NCBI GenBank assembly: GCA_903927345.1
Contig: CAIYMO010000053.1
Span: 1 to 64,000 of the forward strand
Direction of reading: 5' to 3'
DNA length: 64,000 nt
Source of the DNA: an uncultured Armatimonadota bacterium
GTDB taxonomy: Bacteria > Armatimonadota > Fimbriimonadia > Fimbriimonadales > Fimbriimonadaceae
A program made the translations under genes and the position numbers. The notes under the pieces are model-generated. The model was not told the origin of the DNA. It worked only from the letters and a program-made list of their open reading frames with translations, and ran no database searches. This document shows positions 52,870 through 61,298 of this stretch, piece after piece; position 1 is the stretch's first letter, and each line of letters starts with the position of its first letter.

Positions 52870-53295
52870 TCAGGATTGTTCGCAGATTTGGGCTAGCCCA
52901 ACCGCCTCGGTTTGTAAGTAGCGTTTGGTCATCCGTGCAAACAGGAGCCCAAACAGCGATCCAAGGAAACCGCTGTATTCAAACGTCAAGACAACCTGAG
53001 TAGCTGCGTCCGTGCTTAAGAGCTGATGATCTGCACGGGTGCGTATTCCCGGCAACCGAGACTCCCAGCAAAAGCTCCGCCCCTCAACTAACTGGGTGAC
53101 CTTATAGATTGCGGGAGCAAATCTGGGCTGCTTTATCTGAAATCTCCGACCCACCCCTAGTTCCGAACCATCGAGACCCTTGATCCATTCCATGGTCGAA
53201 GTCCAGGTGTGCCACTGCTCAACATCCGCCATCACCGACCAAACGTGCTCAAGCTCACACTCAATCTCTGTGCTGATTGAATAGATGATTGCCAC
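52870..53295 (-). CDS. SRPBCC-family (START-like) protein
   Basis: A 141-residue protein starting at GTG 53295. The SRPBCC helix-grip pattern is visible in YSISTEIECELEHVWSVMADVEQWHTWTSTM, ELGVGRRFQIKQP and VVLTFEYSGFLGSLFG. These folds bind hydrophobic ligands, and the ligand is unknown here. TAGACT preceded by GG ends 6 nt before the GTG. It is divergent from the TolB-like gene across 106 bp. Confidence 0.83.
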   Translation of the reverse strand: MAIIYSISTEIECELEHVWSVMADVEQWHTWTSTMEWIKGLDGSELGVGRRFQIKQPRFAPAIYKVTQLVEGRSFCWESRLPGIRTRADHQLLSTDAATQVVLTFEYSGFLGSLFGLLFARMTKRYLQTEAVGLAQICEQS

Positions 53296-53301
53296 ACCGG
53301 G

Positions 53302-53307
53302 AGTCTA
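53302..53307 (-). promoter_or_regulatory. Leaderless -10 element, SRPBCC gene
   Basis: CGGTAGACT on the minus strand (TAGACT after GG) ends 6 nt before the GTG at 53295. Confidence 0.5.
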
Positions 53308-53323
53308 CCGACCTCATCCAGTG

Positions 53324-53372
53324 GGTTCTGCATTGAAAAGCGAGGTCAGTTTTAGCTGCGACGTGCAGAACC
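53324..53372. repeat. 9-bp inverted repeat in the SRPBCC/TolB divergent region
   Basis: GGTTCTGCA and TGCAGAACC are separated by 31 bp. The repeat lies between the two divergent -10 elements and may be a spaced operator pair. Confidence 0.4.
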
Positions 53373-53389
53373 TATTCGGGAAACGGCGG

Positions 53390-53395
53390 TAACGT
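53390..53395 (+). promoter_or_regulatory. Leaderless -10 element, TolB-like gene
   Basis: CGGTAACGT (TAACGT after GG) ends 6 nt before the ATG at 53402, supporting that start. Confidence 0.45.
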
Positions 53396-53401
53396 GTATC
53401 T

Positions 53402-54295
53402 ATGACCGCGGTCCTCGCGGCTCTTCTGCTGAGCCGGAACAATACGATGAATCTACAAAGAAGCTATCTCGAAACCTTCGATCTCCGCGGCAAGGGTTCA
53501 CGCACCGTCGTCCAAACATTCGACCGCCACATCGAAGCCCCAAACTGGACTCCAGACGGCAAGTGGCTTATCTACAACTCCGAAGGCAGGCTATACAAGA
53601 TCAGCGCAAAAGGAGGCGACTCCACCCCAATCGACACCGGCTTCGCAATCCGATGCAACAACGATCACGGAATATCGCCCGACGGAACGTCGCTTGTCAT
53701 TAGCGACCAAACCCATGAAGATGGCTCATCCAGAATCTATACGCTGCCAGTCCAAGGCGGAAGGCCAAAACTCATCACACCAAACGCGCCCTCCTTTTGG
53801 CACGGCTGGTCACCAGATGGGAAAACTCTCGCTTACTGCGCGCAGCGCAACCTCCGCTTCGGCATCTTCACCATCCCAGTCAACGGCGGTGAGGAAACGC
53901 GCCTCACAACCAGCGACGGCCTAGACGATGGCCCCGAGTACTCTCCTGACGGAAAGCACATTTACTTTAACAGCGACCGGACAGGACGGATGCAAATCTG
54001 GCGAATCAGGCCCGATGGGACTGACCTGACGCAGATCACGAATGACGAATATGGCAACTGGTTCCCCCACATCTCTCCAGACGGGAAATGGATGGTCATC
54101 CTCAGTTACGACAAATCAGTCATCGGCCACCCGCCAAACCAAGAAGTACAGCTGCGCCTAATGGAGATCAAAAAGGGCGAAATTCGCCCGCTTGTCAATC
54201 TCTTTGGCGGACAAGGAACCATCAATGTTCCCTCCTGGGCGCCTGACAGCAACCGATTTGCCTTTGTCAGTTACGACCGCCTTAGCGCCGACTGA
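53402..54295 (+). CDS. TolB-like beta-propeller protein
   Basis: A 297-residue protein built of PD40/WD40-like blades: [77 protein letters not shown] and [18 protein letters not shown]. This resembles the propeller of TolB and of DPP-type proteins. The first 15 residues ([14 protein letters not shown]) could be a weak signal; the internal ATG at 53447 would give a cytoplasmic form. No partner tol or pal gene is near. It overlaps the convergent GHL10 gene by 14 bp. Confidence 0.82.
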   Translation: MTAVLAALLLSRNNTMNLQRSYLETFDLRGKGSRTVVQTFDRHIEAPNWTPDGKWLIYNSEGRLYKISAKGGDSTPIDTGFAIRCNNDHGISPDGTSLVISDQTHEDGSSRIYTLPVQGGRPKLITPNAPSFWHGWSPDGKTLAYCAQRNLRFGIFTIPVNGGEETRLTTSDGLDDGPEYSPDGKHIYFNSDRTGRMQIWRIRPDGTDLTQITNDEYGNWFPHISPDGKWMVILSYDKSVIGHPPNQEVQLRLMEIKKGEIRPLVNLFGGQGTINVPSWAPDSNRFAFVSYDRLSAD

Positions 54296-55616
54296 CCAAG
54301 AACTCCACGGCCTCAGCTCCCGCAGCCGTAACCTGCACCATCTTCGGCCGGTCAACGGTGAGTGTAGAAATCGTTCGCCAGGAGTCCCCAAATCTGCCGA
54401 TCATCCGCCACTTTCCGGCTGCCAAGTTCGCCTTCCACGTCGAAACTTTGGGTCCAGGTTGAGCGACAACCGGAGCCGGACGCCAGTTCGATCCGAAGCG
54501 AGGGTGAGGAGCCTGTCCGTTCTTTGCGACATCGTAAAAGGCTGCTATCTCGCTGGAAAACTTCTCCAACACTCCCTTGCTGTACCACCAGCAGTGACCA
54601 CCACTTTGAGTCTCACGGGTTAGCGAAGGGTGCTTCACAACATCCTCCGCTTTCTGATCTGGCCCATCCCCAACAAGTCGAATTCCCGCTATAAGGTCGC
54701 GGTTACGGTCTCCCATAAAGCCAACCTGCTCCTTCCAATCTCGCTCAAAGGACGGATAGTTCATTCGATAGACCTGCGGGGCGTACTCATCCCAAGTCGG
54801 AGAATCCGACCACCGACTCCATGCGGGCCAGTCAATCAGATAATTGTCCAGTGCCCAAGGGTGCGGACCAGGCGAAAGCGAGATGATGAAGTTCTTCCCC
54901 GCTGCCTCCCGAACCTCACGGACGAACCGCTTTGCAAAGGCCTGTACCTTCTCGGTGCGCCAACGCACCCATTCCGGTTCCTTCGGGTCCAAAGACGGAC
55001 GTTGCCCACCGTGTTCTGAGGCGTAGAGATTCTGGGTGAACTCGTCGTAACCCATGTCGATGTACGGCCATACAATTCGATCATCGAGCTGAATTCCGTC
55101 CATGTCGTATTTGAGGATCGCCTCTTTCACGATCCCAAGGAGCAGTTTCTGCGCATCGGGATGGAGAGGGTTAAGCCAAACAAAGCCGTTCTTGGCGACA
55201 TCCTTACCGTTTCGGTCCAGACTCAGCCAATCCTTCCGAGCGCGAAGTTCATTCTGAGTGTCCTTCCATGCCGCCATGAACCCGTACTCGAACCAACCGA
55301 GGTAGACAAGACCGTTCCGATGTGCTGCGTTCAGCGTCTCGTCGAGCAAATCCCTCTGAACCGCCCCACTTGGCGAGGCAGAGACCTTCATCGGAACTCC
55401 AACTGCCTTTCGCATCACCTCGGAAGGAAACTCTGTGTAGCCATTCTTCCAGCACTCGACATAAACCGTATTCAGACCTATCTCGCGCAGTCGCTTCATC
55501 GAGGCCGCCGTGTTCGCTGGAGTGCTGATCGCCTCGTTTGCGGTGGTCGTCATCCACGTTCCGCGCACTTCTGCAGAGGCAGAACCGACCATCAAACCCA
55601 ACATGCTGGCGAACAT
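54282..55616 (-). CDS. GHL10-family (DUF187-like) secreted glycosyl hydrolase-like protein
   Basis: A 444-residue exported protein with signal peptide [15 protein letters not shown]. The barrel begins [18 protein letters not shown] and continues with [58 protein letters not shown] and [22 protein letters not shown], which is the GHL10/DUF187 pattern. The family is related to glycoside hydrolases, but its substrates are not well known. The last 80 residues form a separate beta domain. TATACT ends 8 nt before the ATG. Confidence 0.87.
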   Translation of the reverse strand: MFASMLGLMVGSASAEVRGTWMTTTANEAISTPANTAASMKRLREIGLNTVYVECWKNGYTEFPSEVMRKAVGVPMKVSASPSGAVQRDLLDETLNAAHRNGLVYLGWFEYGFMAAWKDTQNELRARKDWLSLDRNGKDVAKNGFVWLNPLHPDAQKLLLGIVKEAILKYDMDGIQLDDRIVWPYIDMGYDEFTQNLYASEHGGQRPSLDPKEPEWVRWRTEKVQAFAKRFVREVREAAGKNFIISLSPGPHPWALDNYLIDWPAWSRWSDSPTWDEYAPQVYRMNYPSFERDWKEQVGFMGDRNRDLIAGIRLVGDGPDQKAEDVVKHPSLTRETQSGGHCWWYSKGVLEKFSSEIAAFYDVAKNGQAPHPRFGSNWRPAPVVAQPGPKVSTWKANLAAGKWRMIGRFGDSWRTISTLTVDRPKMVQVTAAGAEAVEFLVSRR

Positions 55617-55624
55617 TATTCGGG

Positions 55625-55630
55625 AGTATA
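55625..55630 (-). promoter_or_regulatory. Leaderless -10 element, GHL10 gene
   Basis: TATACT on the minus strand ends 8 nt before the ATG at 55616. Confidence 0.5.
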
Positions 55631-55792
55631 TCTAGGCGCTCTACGAGTCTAGAGAAGCCAGCTGCAAAAACGGAAGGTGAGCCCCTACCCAACCGAACCA
55701 AGAGGTCGGGTCAGTGATTCAAACGGGTTCCATGGTGGGGCTTTGGTCACACCACCGTTGTTTGTGTCAGTTTTCTCTGGAACAATGTTAGG

Positions 55793-55812
55793 ATTCCGCA
55801 AAGAGGCGGAAT
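55793..55812 (+). promoter_or_regulatory. Small hairpin covering the protease ribosome binding site
   Basis: ATTCCGC and GCGGAAT pair across AAAGAG, placing the GAGG ribosome-binding sequence partly in the loop and stem. It could modulate translation of the protease. Confidence 0.3.
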
Positions 55813-55823
55813 GAGTGATTTGC

Positions 55824-57161
55824 ATGCAATCCAAAACCTTGTTTTCTGCGAGCCTTGTAGTCGGACTAGCTGCCATGGGTATGGCCCAGTCCAAGTTCAT
55901 TGGGCCAATCAACGGCCCCACGTTCGTCCCTGGTGAGATCATCGTCAAGTTCCGAGAATCCACCTCCGCCAAGTCCCGACTCGTCCTCACAAAGAGGCTG
56001 GGTTCAATGACTGCAATCCCGCTTGCTGCCCCATCGCTCACCGCGACGTCGGCAGACAACACCTTGCTCGTTCGCATTTCCGGTGACGTCAAAACCACTG
56101 TTGATGACCTCAAGGCAAACGGAGACATCGAGTACGCAGAGCCAAACTGGGTCTACCGAACTCAGGTCGTCTCGAACGACACCCGATACACCAATGGCAC
56201 TCTTTGGGGCATGTACGGTGCAGCCACTCCATTGTTCAAAAACCAATTTGGCAGCAACGCAGCCGCCGCGTGGAATGTAAACAAGACCGGCTCATCAACC
56301 GTCTACGTCGGAATCATTGACGAGGGAGTCATGTTTAACCATGCTGATCTCTCGGCAAACTTCTGGCTCAACCCATACGATCCCGTTGACGGTCTTGACA
56401 ACGATGGCAACGGCTATAAAGACGACTCACGCGGTTGGGACTTTGCCGGAAACAACAACTCCGTCTACGACGGAACCTCCGATGACCACGGGACCCACGT
56501 TGCTGGAACGATCGGCGGCAAGGGCGGAAACGGAACTGGAGTAGCAGGCGTCGTCTGGAACGTCAAGATGATCTCCGCAAAGTTCCTCGGAGCCTCCGGT
56601 GGAACCACCGCGAACGCAATCAAGGCGATTGACTATATCACCGATCTGAAAGTTCGTCACGGTCTCAACATCGTCGCGACCAACAACTCATGGGGTGGCG
56701 GTGGCTTCAGCCAGGCACTCTCCGATGCGATCAACCGCGCTAACAACGCTGGAATCCTCTTCATCGCTGCAGCAGGAAACAACGGCACCAACAACGACAC
56801 CACCGCGAACTACCCAAGCAACTACAACTTGCCAAACGTCATCGCAGTTGGTGCTCTTACCAGCACAGGAACTCGAGCAAGCTTCTCAAACTACGGCAAG
56901 ACCCAAGTTGACCTGTTCGCTCCAGGTAACGGAATCTGGTCCACAGTTCCTGGCAACGGAAACACCTCAAGCTACGCTTCCTACAGCGGTACTTCGATGG
57001 CAACGCCCCACGTCGCCGGTGCAGCCGCTCTGTACAAGTCGCTCAACCCTTCCGCAACCGCGGCGCAGGTGAAAGCAGCTCTGCTAGGACAAACAACTCC
57101 AACCACCTCGGTCTCAACGCTCTGTGTTACAGGCGGACGGCTGAACGTCGGCGGATTCTAA
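55824..57161 (+). CDS. Secreted subtilisin-family serine protease (S8)
   Basis: A 445-residue exported protease. The signal peptide is MQSKTLFSASLVVGLAAMGMA; the GTG at 55815 is an alternative start with better spacing to GAGG. A fervidolysin-like propeptide follows (FVPGEIIVKFRESTSAKSRL). The catalytic triad is Asp in VYVGIIDEGVMFNHADL, His in SDDHGTHVAGTIGG and Ser in YSGTSMATPHVAGAAAL, with the oxyanion Asn in FIAAAGNNGTN. The family is normally autoprocessed and degrades external protein. There is no extra C-terminal domain. A good terminator follows. Confidence 0.95.
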   Translation: MQSKTLFSASLVVGLAAMGMAQSKFIGPINGPTFVPGEIIVKFRESTSAKSRLVLTKRLGSMTAIPLAAPSLTATSADNTLLVRISGDVKTTVDDLKANGDIEYAEPNWVYRTQVVSNDTRYTNGTLWGMYGAATPLFKNQFGSNAAAAWNVNKTGSSTVYVGIIDEGVMFNHADLSANFWLNPYDPVDGLDNDGNGYKDDSRGWDFAGNNNSVYDGTSDDHGTHVAGTIGGKGGNGTGVAGVVWNVKMISAKFLGASGGTTANAIKAIDYITDLKVRHGLNIVATNNSWGGGGFSQALSDAINRANNAGILFIAAAGNNGTNNDTTANYPSNYNLPNVIAVGALTSTGTRASFSNYGKTQVDLFAPGNGIWSTVPGNGNTSSYASYSGTSMATPHVAGAAALYKSLNPSATAAQVKAALLGQTTPTTSVSTLCVTGGRLNVGGF

Positions 57162-57170
57162 CTCCAACCT

Positions 57171-57207
57171 GCCTCCGATCGTCCAACCAGACATCGGAGG
57201 CATTTTT
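57171..57207. terminator. Intrinsic terminator after the subtilisin gene
   Basis: GCCTCCGAT and ATCGGAGGC form a 9-bp stem with an inner GTC/GAC extension, followed by ATTTTTATG. It lies between convergent genes and overlaps the last bases of the NlpC/P60 gene. Confidence 0.85.
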
Positions 57208-57757
57208 ATGCCTGAGGTCTTAGGATGATCACATCGGCGCGACCTACCCCGTAGGCCTTTGCCGTCGCATAAAACTCGCCTAAGCGTTGAATCACCAGCC
57301 CCATCGAAGCGCAATTGTGGACTACCCAGAATCCATCTGGTTTCTTGAGAACGACCCCACAATGCCCTGCCATCCCTTCCCGGCGCTGCGATTTGTAGCG
57401 GTAGTTCAAAACATCACCCGTTTTGGTATCGCCAGCAATCACCAGACCGTACTTCTCAACTCCAATCTGGGCCAACTCCCATGTCGTTACGCGAGACTTG
57501 AGCATCTTCGACTGGCGAGACAGGTAATCCGAGACGAAAGCAGAACAATCATTCGCTCCCCAAATGTATTTCGCACCACGCCGGCGGTACTGCTTCTCAG
57601 CAAAGACCAAAGCCGGGTGAGAAGCAATATCGGCTGATGCAACTGGACGTACTGAAGGCTGCGGAGGAGCAACTCGAGTCCGTTTCGAAGCAAACAGACC
57701 TCCCAACACAAAAAGACAGGCGCAGGTAAATCCAACAACAACGATCCTGCGACGCAT
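57206..57757 (-). CDS. NlpC/P60-like cell-wall cysteine peptidase
   Basis: A 183-residue protein with an N-terminal membrane anchor or signal (MRRRIVVVGFTCACLFVLGG). The NlpC/P60-like domain is shown by KYIWGANDCSAFVSDYLSRQ (catalytic Cys), GDVLNYRYKSQRREGMAGHCGVVL (catalytic His) and WVVHNCASMG. Such enzymes cleave peptide stems of peptidoglycan or act as amidases. TACAAT ends 10 nt before the ATG. It is convergent with the protease and tandem with the lacI-type gene, probably separate. Confidence 0.82.
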   Translation of the reverse strand: MRRRIVVVGFTCACLFVLGGLFASKRTRVAPPQPSVRPVASADIASHPALVFAEKQYRRRGAKYIWGANDCSAFVSDYLSRQSKMLKSRVTTWELAQIGVEKYGLVIAGDTKTGDVLNYRYKSQRREGMAGHCGVVLKKPDGFWVVHNCASMGLVIQRLGEFYATAKAYGVGRADVIILRPQA

Positions 57758-57767
57758 CTCCGGAAAG

Positions 57768-57773
57768 ATTGTA
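57768..57773 (-). promoter_or_regulatory. Leaderless -10 element, NlpC/P60 gene
   Basis: TACAAT on the minus strand ends 10 nt before the ATG at 57757. Confidence 0.45.
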
Positions 57774-57796
57774 ACCGAAGTCCCCCGATTCAGCCC

Positions 57797-58837
57797 CTAC
57801 CGAGTCGAGTCGCGCTTAATGAATTCCATTGCGTACGTCTCCAGTTCGCTCGGAAGAGCAGGGTCCTGAATACGCTTGATCAGCTTCTCCCAAGCCCTCG
57901 GAATGACTTCACCAATCGGCGAACGAAGAGTCGACATGGGAACCTCAAAGTCTTCGGCATCCGGGTGAGAGCCGTAGCCCATCACTTGGCAATCTTCTGG
58001 AACCCGTTTGCCGCTCGTTGTGACCGCGCGCACCGCACCCATCGCCAGCATATCTGTCATCCCTACAAAAGCATCAGGAATCCCGTGCTCAGCAATGTGC
58101 GCCTTGACCGCCCGTGTTGAGCCTGCTCGCGACTCCTCGTCAACGACCACGATCTGAATAGGCAACCCCGCCGCTTCCATCGCTTGCACGTAACCCGCAC
58201 GGCGCCGCTCGTAAGGAAAGTCTCGCACCTGCCAATCCATCGTAATGTAAGCAATTGACCGGCTGCCGGAAGCAATCAACCGCTCCGTAGCCAGCTTCAT
58301 CGACTCAGTAACGTTCCAGGCAACCGCATCCCCGTTTGAAACAAGCTCGTAACCAATCACGACAACCGGCGTCGTCTTCCCCTCTGGCGTTTCTCTGTAA
58401 ACCTCTACCGCCGCGCCCGAGTCCATCGCAATGATTCCATCCACCGGCCACATATTGGGTGCAATCGCCTGATCGCTCAAACCAGACTCTCGGTCCAACG
58501 GCACAATCATCAACTCATGTCCGGTTCTCTTTGCTTCGCGGGAAATGAGTTGGAGCATCCTGATGTAGCTCACAATGGGACGATCAACAGGCATCCAAAT
58601 GCCGATCACGTTGGTCTTCCCACTACGAATCGCCTGGGCGTGTCGGTTCGGAGTGTAGCCAACCTTTTTAGCCGCCTCGCGAACGCGTTCCCGCGTTGCC
58701 TCCGGCAACTTGACCGTAGGGTTTCCCGTCATCACATGCGAGACCGTTTGAATCGAAACTCCCGCCTCCGCAGCGACATCGTGAAGAGTAATCCGTTTTG
58801 AGTTTTGCTTCTTAGGCGGCACTGTGTCTCTCCTCAC
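57797..58837 (-). CDS. LacI-family transcriptional regulator
   Basis: A 346-residue regulator starting at GTG 58837. The LacI helix-turn-helix and hinge are ITLHDVAAEAGVSIQTVSHVMTGNP and RERVREAAKKVGYTPNRHAQAI. The rest is a periplasmic-binding-protein-like sensor (NVIGIWMPVDRP, DAFVGMTDMLAMGAVRAV, YGSHPDAEDFEVPMSTLRSP). It is divergent from the GH127 gene with a palindromic operator between them, so it very likely controls GH127 in response to an arabinose-type sugar, and itself. Confidence 0.94.
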   Translation of the reverse strand: MRRDTVPPKKQNSKRITLHDVAAEAGVSIQTVSHVMTGNPTVKLPEATRERVREAAKKVGYTPNRHAQAIRSGKTNVIGIWMPVDRPIVSYIRMLQLISREAKRTGHELMIVPLDRESGLSDQAIAPNMWPVDGIIAMDSGAAVEVYRETPEGKTTPVVVIGYELVSNGDAVAWNVTESMKLATERLIASGSRSIAYITMDWQVRDFPYERRRAGYVQAMEAAGLPIQIVVVDEESRAGSTRAVKAHIAEHGIPDAFVGMTDMLAMGAVRAVTTSGKRVPEDCQVMGYGSHPDAEDFEVPMSTLRSPIGEVIPRAWEKLIKRIQDPALPSELETYAMEFIKRDSTR

Positions 58838-58847
58838 ATCCTCGGCT

Positions 58848-58864
58848 CATGATAATTTATCATG
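58848..58864. promoter_or_regulatory. LacI-type operator palindrome between regulator and GH127
   Basis: CATGATAA-T-TTATCATG is a 17-bp perfect palindrome. It overlaps the TATCAT -10 of the regulator gene and lies just upstream of the GH127 promoter, so one bound repressor could block both. Confidence 0.75.
58849..58854 (-). promoter_or_regulatory. -10 element of the LacI-family gene inside the operator
   Basis: TATCAT on the minus strand ends 11 nt before the GTG at 58837 and is one arm of the operator palindrome. Confidence 0.4.
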
Positions 58865-58890
58865 GCAGAACCAAGCTCTTCTTTGCTAGG

Positions 58891-58896
58891 TAATCT
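58891..58896 (+). promoter_or_regulatory. Leaderless -10 element, GH127 gene
   Basis: AGGTAATCT (TAATCT after GG) ends 9 nt before the ATG at 58906. Confidence 0.5.
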
Positions 58897-58905
58897 CTAG
58901 GGACG

Positions 58906-60771
58906 ATGCCGTCCGCAATCCCCCTCAAGCAATTTGACTCCGTTGGAGGTTTCTGGGGTGCCTACCAAACCGAGCTGGCCACCAAGGGCCTCATGCATCA
59001 GTGGCAACAAATCGTCGGGACCGGTCGGCTCCAACACTTCCTCGACGTCATTGACGGAAAATCAGGCACCCACACCGGTTACCGTTTCAACGACAGCGAT
59101 CTCTACAAGTGGCTCGAAGCTGCGGCGTACTCACAGGTCCTGAACCCCAATCCCGAGGTCAAAGCGGCTATGGAGCTGGCGATAAACGCGATCATCGGCG
59201 CTCAGGCCGAAGACGGATACCTATTCACCCTAATCCAGCTCAACAAGCCTGAGTGGAAGTGGAGAAACCTCGTTCACATGCACGAGATGTACTGCCTCGG
59301 ACACTTGATCGAAGCATGCATCGCACTCAACCAAATGGGAGACAGTCGCCTCATGCCCGTAGCGACAAAGTCTGTCGACTGCATCACAGCTACCTTTGGT
59401 CCAGGAAAGCGAGTTGGATCGTGCGGACACCCCGAAATCGAACTCGCCCTCTACCGACTCTGGCAAGAGACGGGTCAGAAGCGGTACGCCGAACTAGCAG
59501 ACTGGATGATTGATTGCCGAGGACAACGCCCCTCTCCCTTCGAGACAGAATTCGAAAATCCGACCGACAACTGCATTGTCTCGCTGGACCGTTGCTGTGA
59601 ATGGAAGGATGGCAAGTACTACGGCGAATACCTACAGGACGATAAGCCCATCCGCGACCAAGACACCATCGTTGGGCACTCAGTGCGTGCAGCCTATCTC
59701 TACGCCGCAGCTCAGCTCTCGGCGGGGCGCCGCAAGGACAAGCCCCTCCAAGACGCTCTCGACCGAATCTGGACCAACTTAACCGAGGCAAGAATGTACG
59801 TCACCGGCGGAATTGGCTCGACCGGAGACGGCGAAGGATTCACCGCCGACTACGATCTCCCAAACCTCAACGCCTACGCAGAAACATGCGCCGGAATCGC
59901 CTTGGCAATGTGGGCAAGACGATCATTCGAAGTTAACCCCTCAACCGACCCTCTCGACGTTCTCGAACGAGCTCTGTTCAACGGAATCCTCAGCGGAGTT
60001 TCTCGAGACACCACCCGCTATTTCTACGACAACCCCCTCGAAAGCCGGGCGAACACTGAACGTCAGCCTTGGTTCGGTTGTGCCTGTTGCCCTCCCAACA
60101 TCGCGAGACTCCTGGCCAGCATCACGGACTACGCCGTTCAAGCCGACGATAAAACGCTCTACCTCGCCTTCCCAATCGAGTGTTCGTTCACGCTGACCAA
60201 CGGTCTCAAGGTCAAAATCAAATCGCAGTATCCCAACCGCGGCAAAGCGGAGATCACCATCACTGCAAAGCAACCTACGCGGTTCCGCCTCGCTCTCAGA
60301 ATCCCTGATTGGGCCGAAGAAGTCACCACAACCCTGCCCGGCGCTCAACCAGCCGAATACGAAGAAGGCTTCGCCGTCTTTGACGAGGTATGGGAGGGAG
60401 ACCGAACGCTTACCCTCGAATTCGAGATGGAGCCCCGACTCATCTCAGCTCATCCAAAGGTGCTTGATAACCTCGGCAGGGTCGCGGTCCAGTACGGGCC
60501 AACCATTTACTGCGCCGAAAGCTCCTCTGAAGCAAACGCGCCTCAACGGGCAACTCTGGAGCTTAACGAAGACATTCAGCTCGGAGCGCAAAAATCGCCC
60601 GGTGGAGCGCCTACCTTACAGGTCAACGCGATTCGGCAAAACGACGCAGACGGACCTCTCTACGAGTACGAACAAGAGGCAAATTATTCCCAGGAAACCC
60701 TCACCCTCATCCCATACCGAGAGTGGAACGCGTCCGGAAAGAGCTACATGCAAGTTTGGCTCAGAGCCTAA
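58906..60771 (+). CDS. GH127-family beta-L-arabinofuranosidase-like enzyme
   Basis: A 621-residue protein of the DUF1680/GH127 family. It has an (alpha/alpha)6 barrel in residues about 1-410 and beta-domains after. Conserved segments are FNDSDLYKWLEAAAYS, GAQAEDGYLFTL, HMHEMYCLGHLIEACIAL, ITGGIGSTGDGEGF-like TGGIGSTGDGEGFTADY, and PWFGCACCPPNIARLLAS. In characterised GH127 enzymes the CCPPN cysteine is the nucleophile and neighbouring Cys and Glu bind zinc. There is no signal peptide, so it probably acts on imported oligosaccharides. It is regulated by the adjacent LacI-type protein. Confidence 0.92.
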   Translation: MPSAIPLKQFDSVGGFWGAYQTELATKGLMHQWQQIVGTGRLQHFLDVIDGKSGTHTGYRFNDSDLYKWLEAAAYSQVLNPNPEVKAAMELAINAIIGAQAEDGYLFTLIQLNKPEWKWRNLVHMHEMYCLGHLIEACIALNQMGDSRLMPVATKSVDCITATFGPGKRVGSCGHPEIELALYRLWQETGQKRYAELADWMIDCRGQRPSPFETEFENPTDNCIVSLDRCCEWKDGKYYGEYLQDDKPIRDQDTIVGHSVRAAYLYAAAQLSAGRRKDKPLQDALDRIWTNLTEARMYVTGGIGSTGDGEGFTADYDLPNLNAYAETCAGIALAMWARRSFEVNPSTDPLDVLERALFNGILSGVSRDTTRYFYDNPLESRANTERQPWFGCACCPPNIARLLASITDYAVQADDKTLYLAFPIECSFTLTNGLKVKIKSQYPNRGKAEITITAKQPTRFRLALRIPDWAEEVTTTLPGAQPAEYEEGFAVFDEVWEGDRTLTLEFEMEPRLISAHPKVLDNLGRVAVQYGPTIYCAESSSEANAPQRATLELNEDIQLGAQKSPGGAPTLQVNAIRQNDADGPLYEYEQEANYSQETLTLIPYREWNASGKSYMQVWLRA

Positions 60772-61298
60772 CCAGGCATCAGATTCGGCGAATATCGGGT
60801 ACTTGGGGTGTGACAAAGATCGGCGAGACGGGCCATTAACACCCCAACTGCATCCCCAAACTCCGCCGTAGACACTGGTCCATTCTGACCAGTCACCAGC
60901 GGCCCAAGCGGCATCACCAGTCCACGGATAACCAAGCCGCTGATCAGAGTTGAGTTGCCATCTGCACGGAACCGCGCGGCGTCAAACGAACTCGGGCGGG
61001 GCGAACGCTTAAAACTCGCCGCACTCGCCTTAACCAGCAGATCAAACTCTGCGAGAATCTCGTTCTTTGTGATTGGAGTCGCATCGGCAACCAGCTTGAC
61101 TGGAGAGCCACCGGCGAGTTTCAAACCCTTCTGAAGGACACTCCACGCCTTGTCCAAAACCTTTCTTGCTTCCGCCTTCGTCACTGGGGCTGTCGACGCC
61201 TTAACGACCTTTGTCGTTGGCTTCTTGAACTCTCCACCGTCCTGAGCTGGGCTCACCGAAGCAACCAACAAAACGAGAAACAAGAAAAGGAACTTCAT
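60768..61298 (-). CDS. Exported hypothetical protein in the murA-mreB operon
   Basis: A 176-residue protein with a clear signal peptide (MKFLFLFLVLLVASVSPAQDGG). The mature part begins Lys/Thr-rich, followed by helical segments (TKAEARKVLDKAWSVLQKGLKL, TKNEILAEFDLLVKASAASF). Its end (GPLVTGQNGPVSTAEFGDAVGVLMARL) resembles the secondary-structure order of S-layer-homology-like repeats, though too weakly for a call. It starts within the mreB stop (ATGA overlap), which suggests a role in wall or shape; that is inference. Its stop overlaps the GH127 stop. Confidence 0.7.
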   Translation of the reverse strand: MKFLFLFLVLLVASVSPAQDGGEFKKPTTKVVKASTAPVTKAEARKVLDKAWSVLQKGLKLAGGSPVKLVADATPITKNEILAEFDLLVKASAASFKRSPRPSSFDAARFRADGNSTLISGLVIRGLVMPLGPLVTGQNGPVSTAEFGDAVGVLMARLADLCHTPSTRYSPNLMPG

